Translations under genes and position numbers: made by a program
The notes under the pieces: model-generated
The model's input: only the letters and a program-made list of their open reading frames with translations
Told to the model about the DNA's origin: nothing
Databases searched by the model: none
Assembly: GCA_958295785.1 (NCBI GenBank)
Contig: OY282377.1
Coordinates: forward strand, 5,458,896-5,522,895
Direction of reading: 5' to 3'
DNA length: 64,000 nucleotides
From: an uncultured Latescibacterota bacterium
Lineage (GTDB): Bacteria; Latescibacterota; UBA2968
Part shown: piece after piece, positions 26,371 to 33,094 of the stretch
How positions within the stretch are numbered: position 1 is the stretch's first letter
How the letters are laid out: the number at the start of each line of letters is the position of its first letter

Positions 26371-27768
26371 GTTGAGGAGAGCACAGTACAATTTAACCAT
26401 TGCATAAGTATCTAACTCGCAGTATTCCAACAGAGCATTGCGTATTGCTAATCGATTACTACCCGTCGCATTCAGCATGACAAACCATTGTTCCATCGCC
26501 TGCATACCGTCCTGCACTTCAAGATTTTCGTATGAGAGATGAGGACACATAACTGGCAACACCTTTTTTATAGAGGTTGATCCGCAAAACCTGGCGTCAA
26601 TATACGCTTCCTTAAAGATGTCCTCCAGATCAAATATCCTCCTATTAATGTCCTCCAAATGGTCGCGATACTCAGGAAACAACTTTCCCATCTCACAATT
26701 GCGCGACTTCTCAAACTGTGCATGCCACACAATGACAGAGCCAACAGAGCCAACACTATCACACAAAGCATGCAATACATCTTTCACACCGCACAGGGTA
26801 AGGGTCTTACTCAAATAATCTTTATGCTCCAATGACCCGTTTTCATGAAGAATGTGCAGAGAAAACTGAAACGGGATATGCTGCCATGGTTTTGTATCAG
26901 GCATTTTGGGCACTGCACTACTTGCGGTTTCATAGTCCAAAAAATACAGCGGAAAAACGAGCGTATTTAGCATATCGGCGATAGGCTCCTTCTGCACAAT
27001 TGGTTCCCCTGTCCTGGCGGAATGCACTTGAGCAGACTGTTTAGCATTCAACGTAATATCCTGAGGAATACTTTCCAACCTCTTAATATCCTGATTAAGA
27101 AGTATCCGAAGTTTGCTTTCGCTAATCCTTGTCAATTCCCACACGGAATTTTCTTGAGGGATACAGTTAAAGTGCTTAAACGCATCGCAGTGATTTGATC
27201 GTGTTTTCCCGTAGCACTCGCAACCTCTTTCATCAATCGCATCTTCGGACAATAACGTGAGGGCACCGACTATCTCAGCGCGTGTTTCCGCCTCACAATT
27301 CCGAACTTTTCGAGTGACACAAACTTTTTGTAATAATTGATGCGGATCAACTGTCGCGCCGCGTACGTAGTTGGCATTGACATGAATGATGAATACATTA
27401 CGAACCGACAAGCCGGAATCTTCTGATGCAATCGTCTGAAAACAGGCATCCTTAATATGATTGTCTTTTATATTTGTGGACGATTTCACTTCATAGAGGT
27501 TATAGGTACCGTCATGGTTTTTCTCCAACACATCAACATAGGTGGACATGCCCTCATCGGTACGCAAGGGGCACTGAAAACACACCTGTGGTGATGTATT
27601 ACCCAGAAACAACGGCTGAGTATATGTTTCAACCTCATACCCATCAGTCCTTAAAGAGTGATCGAGTTTTTTGTAGTTTCGATATACCTCTGGCTTATGA
27701 TTCTTCAACCACAGCGACTTAGGGCACTGTAGATAGAGCATAAAATCTGTTTTGGTGAGATCGGGCAC
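26359..27768 (-). CDS. DUF2779 protein: Cas4-like PD-(D/E)xK region plus DEDD-like exonuclease region
   Basis: 469 residues. N-terminal half: KTDFMLYLQCPKSLWL and DGTYNLYEVKSST (the ExK of a PD-(D/E)xK nuclease) with cysteines at LQCP and CECYGKTRSNHCDAFKHFNC, which could ligate an Fe-S cluster as in Cas4/AddB. C-terminal half: FPLYFLDYETASSAVP (DxE), IVWHAQFEKSR and LLEYCELDTYAMV (D) form a DEDD-type exonuclease pattern. DUF2779 proteins are known but poorly characterised. AT-rich compared with neighbours. It sits 75 bases after coiled-coil copy B, and its last codons and stop are borrowed from a coiled-coil fragment. Confidence 0.78.
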   Translation of the reverse strand: MPDLTKTDFMLYLQCPKSLWLKNHKPEVYRNYKKLDHSLRTDGYEVETYTQPLFLGNTSPQVCFQCPLRTDEGMSTYVDVLEKNHDGTYNLYEVKSSTNIKDNHIKDACFQTIASEDSGLSVRNVFIIHVNANYVRGATVDPHQLLQKVCVTRKVRNCEAETRAEIVGALTLLSEDAIDERGCECYGKTRSNHCDAFKHFNCIPQENSVWELTRISESKLRILLNQDIKRLESIPQDITLNAKQSAQVHSARTGEPIVQKEPIADMLNTLVFPLYFLDYETASSAVPKMPDTKPWQHIPFQFSLHILHENGSLEHKDYLSKTLTLCGVKDVLHALCDSVGSVGSVIVWHAQFEKSRNCEMGKLFPEYRDHLEDINRRIFDLEDIFKEAYIDARFCGSTSIKKVLPVMCPHLSYENLEVQDGMQAMEQWFVMLNATGSNRLAIRNALLEYCELDTYAMVKLYCALLNLEK

Positions 27769-27843
27769 TTAAACCCCCTTGTTTAACTGTGATTTGTCTT
27801 TGGACTTGGATCGCGTTTGTAGGCGTCTAAAAGCAATCGCGCC

Positions 27844-28248
27844 TTACCCTTTCATGTAGGTCAATATACCGAGAATGATAACCGCAACCGCGATGACCAA
27901 AGACAGCCATTTGATGGTTTGTCCCTCCACGCGGTTGATGTCGTTCTTCAAGTTGTTCTCTACGCGGTTAATATCATTTTTCAAGTTGTTCTCTACGCGA
28001 TTGATGTCCTCCTTCAAGCCGGTCTCCACGCGGCGAATATTGTTCTCCACGCGGTTAAAGCCTTCGTTCATCAGGTTGACCAGGTGCTCAAAGCGGTCAA
28101 TCGCTTGAGCTTCTACGCGGCGAATGTCTTTCGCATTCTGCTTGACTTGATCGCCGACTACTGCCCCATTCTTCTCCATAGCAATGAGCCGCTGATCCTG
28201 TTCGGCGATTTTCTGCTCGTGTTGCGTGATCTTCTCTGCATCCGTCAT
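27844..28248 (-). CDS. Tail-anchored hendecad-repeat coiled-coil protein, copy B
   Basis: 134 residues. The N-terminal ~65 residues and the C-terminal membrane segment are nearly identical to copy A. The middle differs in unit number: one 7-residue unit (RVENNIR), then RVETGLKEDIN and RVENNLKNDIN twice. Each 11-residue unit is 33 bases long, so length varies by whole units. It has its own copy of the shared promoter segment (28300-28328) and AAAGGAG before the ATG. The DUF2779 gene follows 75 bases downstream with no terminator between, so the two are probably co-transcribed. Confidence 0.8.
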   Translation of the reverse strand: MTDAEKITQHEQKIAEQDQRLIAMEKNGAVVGDQVKQNAKDIRRVEAQAIDRFEHLVNLMNEGFNRVENNIRRVETGLKEDINRVENNLKNDINRVENNLKNDINRVEGQTIKWLSLVIAVAVIILGILTYMKG

Positions 28249-28299
28249 GGCAAATCTCCTTTTGGAAAGTTGAGTTGAACCGCTCGGTTGTTCTGAATA

Positions 28300-28328
28300 A
28301 GATTACGCAAAATCGATATTCAAAGCAA
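28300..28328 (-). promoter_or_regulatory. Shared array promoter, in front of coiled-coil copy B
   Basis: Minus strand TTGCTT (28323-28328), 17 bases, TAATCT (28300-28305). Same context as the elements at 26089, 30528 and 31122. Confidence 0.6.
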
Positions 28329-28365
28329 GGTCGAATTTCGCTTGATTGGATATGAAGCTAAAAAA

Positions 28366-28402
28366 GCCCCATCTGAAATCGCTTGTGCGACTCGGATGGG
28401 GC
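28366..28402 (-). terminator. Array terminator hairpin T3
   Basis: GCCCCATCTGA and TCGGATGGGGC stem, then TTTTTTAGC on the minus strand. It lies 27 bases after the stop of the first Cas2-like gene. Confidence 0.85.
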
Positions 28403-28428
28403 GTTGGTTTGATGGCTCGGTTGATTGA

Positions 28429-28746
28429 TTAGTCGAGTTGCGAAAGCAAGCGCAACTTGTTGAGGCGGGTTACATCTTGCGACAGGATGCCTTCCAGCCA
28501 TTCGTCGGAAGAGCAGTTGACGTATTGCCACGCCGCTTCATCGCCGGACCTGACGACGAAAAGACGGCTCCCATCGGGGAGGTATTCGCTCAAGTGATCG
28601 CGAATCATGTGAGCACTATATTCGGTCAATACTGCCCATGTCGAATCGGTAATACGCGCCCAAGCCCCATAGCTTTGGATGGCCTCGTGGAGGGCATTGT
28701 AATCACCTCCCCAAGCCATGTCGTAAGAGATGATGTAGGTTTCCAT
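28429..28746 (-). CDS. Cas2-like (SinR-type) small ferredoxin-fold protein 1
   Basis: 105 residues. The start METYIISYDMA...DYNALHEAIQSYG is the beta1-alpha1 pattern of Cas2/VapD-like proteins with the conserved Asp after YIISY. WARITDSTWAVLTEYSA and SRLFVVRSGDEAAWQYV form the remaining strands. Such proteins are often auto-annotated as SinR or Cas2; stand-alone forms have no established role. AAGGAT precedes the ATG. Immediately upstream lies a broken copy of the array terminator (28758-28790, one arm missing), not a promoter, so it may depend on read-through from upstream array genes. There is no cas1 gene and no CRISPR array here. Confidence 0.72.
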   Translation of the reverse strand: METYIISYDMAWGGDYNALHEAIQSYGAWARITDSTWAVLTEYSAHMIRDHLSEYLPDGSRLFVVRSGDEAAWQYVNCSSDEWLEGILSQDVTRLNKLRLLSQLD

Positions 28747-28842
28747 GGCGGTTTATCCTTTTGAAATTGCTTGCGCGACTTCGGATGGGGCGTTGGTTTG
28801 ATGGCCCAAAGGCGCGTCACGTCGGGTTCATTGCCTTAGAAG

Positions 28843-29810
28843 CCCTAACATAAAGAGTTGACTTGGATTTGTGAGAGGCCGACTTTAAGAAGCCCTAACA
28901 TAAAGAAAGTAAGCGTCTGAAACAGATGAGTGAACAGCCGATGGAGAGGAACGCCTCATGGATGTCCGCTCTGCGCTCGTCGCGCACCCGCAGTCTGCGG
29001 AACTGCCGGAGCCAGGCCAGCGTCCGCTCAACGACCCAGCGGTACACGCCCAACCCGCTGCCATGCTCTGTACCCCGTCGGGCGATCACCGGCGAGATGT
29101 GGCGTGCGCGCAGGGCCTTCCGGTGTGCCCTCGAGTCATAGGCACGGTCTGCATACAGCCGTTGGGGTCTGCGGCGCGGACGACCGCGTTTGCCTCTGAC
29201 CGCGGGCACAGCGTCCACCAAGGGCAACCATTGCGTCACATCATGCCGGTTCGCCCCAGTCACAATCGCGGCCAGAGGCACCCCGTTGGCATCGGTGATC
29301 ACATGATGCTTACTCCCGGGCTTGCGGTGGTCTGTGGGATTGGGGCCGGTTTTTCCCCCCAGCGCCTACCGCACGCAGGGAGGCGCTGTCCACGCAGGCA
29401 CGAGACCAATCCAGGCCGTCGGCCGCTCGCAGTTTGGACAACAGCAGATGATGAAGCCGCTCCCACACGCCGGCTTCATGCCATTCCTTCAGACGACGCC
29501 AGCAGGTCATCCCGGAACCACACCCCATCTCTTGGGGCAACTGCTCCCATGGGATGCCGCTCTTCAGGACAAATAGAATGCCGGTCAATGCCTTGCGGTC
29601 GTCAATGCGCTTCCGTCCGGGGTAGCGGAATCGTCTCGGCTTGGGAACCGGCAAAAGGGGTTGGACCTTTTCCCAGAGTTCATCGCTCACCAAGGGGTTG
29701 GACATCTGTCCCTCCTCGCCCGATAAAGATGCCGGGCATGGACGTTGTAAGGGTTGGGCTGAGAAGAAAATCGGCCTCTCACAAATCCATGTCAACCCTT
29801 TTTGTTAGGG
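28843..29810 (-). mobile_element. IS5-family insertion sequence
   Basis: 968 bases bounded by inverted ends: CCCTAACATAAAGAGTTGAC at 28843 and, inverted, CCCTAACAAAAAGGGTTGAC ending at 29810. Both ends continue TGGATTTGTGAGAGGCCGA. No clear target duplication is seen. The left end is partly duplicated: CCCTAACATAAAGA appears again at 28893, 50 bases inside, and the transposase stop codon falls in that second copy. The element lies four bases after the stop of the two-TM gene and splits the array. Confidence 0.88.
28895..29705 (-). CDS. IS5-family transposase, two frames joined by a probable -1 frameshift
   Basis: The first frame starts at 29705 (MSNPLVSDELWEKVQPLLP, GGAGGG upstream) and carries the first catalytic Asp in CVDSASLRAVGAGGK. 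The second frame ends at 28895 and carries Asp in YADRAYDS and Glu in YRWVVERTLAWL. A GGGGGGAAAAAC run (29349-29360) sits where the frames overlap; slipping back one base gives GKTGPNPTDHRKPGSKHH, the expected IS5 sequence. This is the usual two-ORF frameshift arrangement of the IS427-type group, so the element may be active. Confidence 0.87.
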
Positions 29811-29814
29811 ACTC

Positions 29815-30234
29815 TTATTCTCCACCCTTATCTCGACCAATTGGTTTCACTGCTTTGTCAAATCTGTGCTCGATCTTTTTGATCAATGGATCAATTGACC
29901 GCCGATCACGCCACCACAAACACATCAATACAATGCCGATGATGAAACCGACAGTGACAATCACGGTAAACACAATAAAGATGCGAGAGTCTATATTTGT
30001 CGTGAGCAGTGCGATGAGAAATGAGCAACTAATGGACAATAGCGCGATGCCAAAGTTTAGGAAAAGATTCGCAGGCATTCCTTTTTTTAGGTTATCCCAT
30101 TCGTAGTCTGTAATTTCACACACCAACAGCGAATCGACAGTGCCGCGCCGAATCTCGATGTATCTTTTGCCGTTGTTTTCCGCTTGGGGGGCTATCTTCA
30201 GATGGGGACATTCTAAAGGCTCCTTTTTAGCCAT
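29815..30234 (-). CDS. Hypothetical two-TM membrane protein in the array
   Basis: 139 residues. An N-terminal soluble part (residues 1-55, with CPHLKIAPQ and RYIEIRRGTVDSLLVCEI), two adjacent transmembrane helices (about 58-80 and 85-108, the second ending in WWRDRR), and a short charged tail. No family recognised. Its start overlaps the end of the second Cas2-like gene by 22 bases, so the two form one transcription unit from the promoter at 30528. The IS5 element follows the stop codon directly. Lower GC than the flanking core genes. Confidence 0.65.
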   Translation of the reverse strand: MAKKEPLECPHLKIAPQAENNGKRYIEIRRGTVDSLLVCEITDYEWDNLKKGMPANLFLNFGIALLSISCSFLIALLTTNIDSRIFIVFTVIVTVGFIIGIVLMCLWWRDRRSIDPLIKKIEHRFDKAVKPIGRDKGGE

Positions 30235-30476
30235 TCACTGCGACAGAAGACATTTCGCCAAGCCGCTTCAATACCTGACTTTACGACAATAAGACAGCTT
30301 TTTTTTGGAAGGTATTCGCCCAAGTGATCACGCACCTTTTTGGCATTGTCCTCGGTCACTACCGCCCATGTCGAATCGGTAATACGCGCCCAAGTCCCGT
30401 AGCTTTGGATGGCCTCGTGGAGATCGTCATAATCGCCCCTCTCGGCCATATCGTAAGAGATGATGTAAGTTTGCAT
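30213..30476 (-). CDS. Cas2-like (SinR-type) small ferredoxin-fold protein 2
   Basis: 87 residues and clearly paralogous to the protein at 28429: MQTYIISYDMAERGDYDDLH, then AIQSYGTWARITDSTWAV and SCLIVVKSGIEAAWRNV. GGGAGA precedes the ATG and the shared array promoter lies at 30528-30556. It is shorter than copy 1 because the C-terminal part differs. It is followed by the two-TM gene with a 22-base overlap. No enzymatic activity can be claimed; some Cas2/VapD relatives are RNases. Confidence 0.72.
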   Translation of the reverse strand: MQTYIISYDMAERGDYDDLHEAIQSYGTWARITDSTWAVVTEDNAKKVRDHLGEYLPKKSCLIVVKSGIEAAWRNVFCRSEWLKRSL

Positions 30477-30527
30477 CGCAATTTCTCCCTGTAGGCAGTT
30501 GGGTTAAATTTTTCGATTGTCCTGATG

Positions 30528-30556
30528 AGATTACGCAAAACCGATATTCAAATCAA
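30528..30556 (-). promoter_or_regulatory. Shared array promoter, in front of Cas2-like gene 2
   Basis: Minus strand TTGATT (30551-30556), 17 bases, TAATCT (30528-30533). The same ~100-base segment precedes the coiled-coil genes, so it is attached to an unrelated gene here. Confidence 0.62.
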
Positions 30557-30593
30557 GGTCGAATTTCGCTTGATCGGATAGGAAAAGAAAAAA

Positions 30594-30630
30594 GCCCCAT
30601 CTGAAATCGCTTGTGCGACTCGGATGGGGC
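30594..30630 (-). terminator. Array terminator hairpin T4
   Basis: GCCCCATCTGA and TCGGATGGGGC stem followed on the minus strand by TTTTTTCTTTTCC. It lies 37 bases beyond coiled-coil copy C and just upstream of the promoter at 30528. Confidence 0.85.
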
Positions 30631-30667
30631 GTTGGTTTGATGACTCAAAGGCGAATGGCAATCGCGC

Positions 30668-31072
30668 TTATCCTTTCATGTAGGTCAATATACCGAGAAT
30701 GATAACCGCAACCGCGATGACCAAAGACAGCCATTTGATGGTTTGTCCCTCCACGCGGTTGATGTCGTTCTTCAAGTTGGTCTCTACGCGGTTGATGTCC
30801 TCCTTTAAGCCAGTCTCCCCGCGGTTGATGTCCTCCTTTAAGCCAGTCTCCCCGCGGCGAATATTGTTCTCCACGCGGTTAAAGCCTTCGTTCATCAGGT
30901 TAACCAGGTGCTTGAAACGGTCAATCGCTTGACCTTCTACGCGGCAAATATCCTTCGCGTTCTGCTTGACTTGATCGCCGACTACTGCCCCATTTTTCTC
31001 CATAGCAATGAGCCGCTGATCCAGTTCGGCGATTTTCTGCTCGTGTTGCGCGATCTTCTCTGCATCCGTCAT
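30668..31072 (-). CDS. Tail-anchored hendecad-repeat coiled-coil protein, copy C
   Basis: 134 residues from the ATG at 31072; 20 more in-frame residues upstream lie in the conserved leader and are not part of the family start (MTDAEKIAQHEQ). N-terminal helix and C-terminal membrane segment as in copies A and B. The middle holds RVENNIR, two identical RGETGLKEDIN units and one RVETNLKNDIN. The two RGE units share a V-to-G change, which shows one unit was copied from the other. Promoter at 31122-31150; terminator T4 follows. Confidence 0.8.
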   Translation of the reverse strand: MTDAEKIAQHEQKIAELDQRLIAMEKNGAVVGDQVKQNAKDICRVEGQAIDRFKHLVNLMNEGFNRVENNIRRGETGLKEDINRGETGLKEDINRVETNLKNDINRVEGQTIKWLSLVIAVAVIILGILTYMKG

Positions 31073-31121
31073 GGCAAACCTCTTTGTGGAAGTGGGGTTG
31101 AACCGCTTGATTGTTCTGATA

Positions 31122-31150
31122 AGATTACGCAAAATCCATCCTCAAATCAA
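31122..31150 (-). promoter_or_regulatory. Shared array promoter, in front of coiled-coil copy C
   Basis: Minus strand TTGATT (31145-31150), 17 bases, TAATCT (31122-31127). The conserved segment ends soon beyond the -35 box, marking the right edge of the array. Confidence 0.58.
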
Positions 31151-31283
31151 GCGCGATTTTCCATTTTCATTTTTTTTTTTGACCCGTACCTTTACCAATA
31201 CCGATACCTTAAAGAATGCAGTGCCCATCTCCAAAATTGCCTTATCCATCTGCGTTTATCTGCGTTTATCTGTGGTTGCTTTT

Positions 31284-32960
31284 ATGATCGCCGGATTCAT
31301 CTCTCAATCGCCTCTTGGCCCACGCGAACTCGCTCGGGTGCTCAATCGCATGGCAGACAGCCTCGTCACGAGCGCGGATCAAAAAGCGAGTCGCATCCTT
31401 GTTGGCCCACACATAGCGGGTATCGCGTTTGCCCCAGATGGCAAATCGCCAACTTGTGAGACGCCAGCCATTGCTTGGCTCGACGGCGAATTTTACAACC
31501 GCTCGGGCATCGCGACCTCGGATGCCGAGTTCTTCGCTCGGGCCGCGATGGGCGGGCGCGAAGTGTTGAACCCCTTGGATGGCATTTTTGCCGGCGTGGT
31601 TTTCGACCCGCGCAAACGCGAATTGCACATCGCAACCGACCGATACGGCTTGCGGCCGCTCTACTACACGCGCTTGGGCAATCGCATTGCTTGGGCGTCT
31701 CAAACCAAAGCCTTTCTCGGGTTGCCCGATTTCTCGCTGACCATCGACCCCATTGCCCGCGCCATCTTTCTCGCCATCGGACAATTGCCCGCGGATCGCA
31801 CATGGCTTGCGGGCGTCCTACCCGTGCCGCCGGCAACCCGCATGACCTTTCGCCTCGCAGATGGTCGCCTCGCGCAACAGACATACTGGGCATGGGATGA
31901 AATCACCCCTATCGCAGGCGAACCACGCGAATTGGCACGCGAACTGGGAACGCGGTTTCGCGCTGCTGTCGAACGGCGAACCACGCGGCAAACCGGCCTC
32001 ACCCTCAGCGGCGGGTTGGACTCGCGCGCCATCCTCGCGGCCATGCCCCACGCGCCCAAAACCTTCACGTTCGGCCATCCCAACAGCGCGGATGTTCGCA
32101 TTGCGGCCCGCGCTGCATCCGCAAAAAACGCGCCCCACGAGGTATTGCCCCTGCGCGATCAAAATTGGCTCTTGCCCAGACTTCCCGGCGTGTGGTGGAC
32201 CGATGGCGCGCTCGACTTGCTGCACATGCACGGCATCGAACACCTCAAACGCCAGCGAGTTGCGTACCGCATCTGCCTCAATGGCGCTGGGGGAGACGGT
32301 CTGGCCGGCGCAGGCCACCTGTTTCACCTTCGGGATTTCGCCGCGTACCTAAAAAACAAACTCCACATTGCGGCCGATCACGCCGTCATCCACCACCTTG
32401 AAACCGCATTTCAAAGGGCGGGGTCTGCACACGCTTTTTACATTGATTGGCGCGTGCGCGGGTTCACCATTCACGGCCCTCGCATGGGCCTTTTTGAGGG
32501 GATCGAATACCGCTTGCCCTTCTTTGACAATCGCGTGCAGGAATTGCTCTATGCCATCCCCCTGCGACAAAAAGCCAACAACCGCCTCTACAAACGCATG
32601 TTGCTCCAGACCTTTCCCAACTATTTCAAAAACATTCCATGGCAGGCAACGGGATTTCCCATCTCCTATCCATCTTGGGCCATCAAACCCCTGCGGCGCG
32701 TCGCCCGATTGCGAAGCCGAGTCTCTTTTGCCGATTACGCAAATTGGTTGCGCCAACCGCCCGGCAAAAATTTGGGCGATCACCTTCTCGGTGACGCACG
32801 CGGCATCGCCGACCTTTGGCATCGCCACCTCGCGGGCGAAGACCACACCGCCATTTTGGGCCGCCACTTGACCCTCGAACTCTATCTTCGCCAACTTTTC
32901 AACGGCAAATACCGCACAGTAGAAGAAGCGGCTGAGTTGTTGAAAGAGAGATGGGGATGA
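31284..32960 (+). CDS. Asparagine-synthetase-like protein lacking the N-terminal Cys
   Basis: 558 residues from the ATG at 31284. The N-terminal ~190 residues have the class II glutaminase-like fold (AWLDGEFYN, DGIFAGVVFDPRKRELHIATDR, YGLRPLYY). The protein begins MIAGF, not MCG, so the glutaminase nucleophile is absent. The C-terminal synthetase domain keeps the PP-loop SGGLDS (242-247) and NGAGGDGLAG. Relatives without Cys include beta-lactam synthetase and lasso-peptide cyclases, which adenylate a carboxylate and close an amide; the actual product here is unknown. No Shine-Dalgarno is visible; the upstream bases are a CTGCGTTTATCTG dispersed repeat. The gap to TamB (32961-33094) holds nothing recognisable. 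Confidence 0.82.
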   Translation: MIAGFISQSPLGPRELARVLNRMADSLVTSADQKASRILVGPHIAGIAFAPDGKSPTCETPAIAWLDGEFYNRSGIATSDAEFFARAAMGGREVLNPLDGIFAGVVFDPRKRELHIATDRYGLRPLYYTRLGNRIAWASQTKAFLGLPDFSLTIDPIARAIFLAIGQLPADRTWLAGVLPVPPATRMTFRLADGRLAQQTYWAWDEITPIAGEPRELARELGTRFRAAVERRTTRQTGLTLSGGLDSRAILAAMPHAPKTFTFGHPNSADVRIAARAASAKNAPHEVLPLRDQNWLLPRLPGVWWTDGALDLLHMHGIEHLKRQRVAYRICLNGAGGDGLAGAGHLFHLRDFAAYLKNKLHIAADHAVIHHLETAFQRAGSAHAFYIDWRVRGFTIHGPRMGLFEGIEYRLPFFDNRVQELLYAIPLRQKANNRLYKRMLLQTFPNYFKNIPWQATGFPISYPSWAIKPLRRVARLRSRVSFADYANWLRQPPGKNLGDHLLGDARGIADLWHRHLAGEDHTAILGRHLTLELYLRQLFNGKYRTVEEAAELLKERWG

Positions 32961-33094
32961 CTGGGGATTTTGGAGAAGGGAAATGCACGGGAGGAAGGAA
33001 CGGAAGGTGGGAGACACACGCGAAGCGGATGGATGGCAGAGCTGCGCCGATATTCGGCCAGCCCATGTCATTTTTGCTTTTTCGATTTCACAAT

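Noticed and set aside
28429-30476. The Cas2-like genes as part of a CRISPR-Cas locus
   Set aside because: No cas1, effector gene or array in the window; these belong to stand-alone Cas2/SinR-like proteins.
25580-31072. 33-base repeats as a CRISPR array
   Set aside because: The repeats are coding units of the coiled-coil genes, adjacent to one another without unique spacers.
25506-31150. The array as a prophage remnant because of the XhlA-like layout
   Set aside because: No capsid, tail, terminase, integrase or lysis gene accompanies it.
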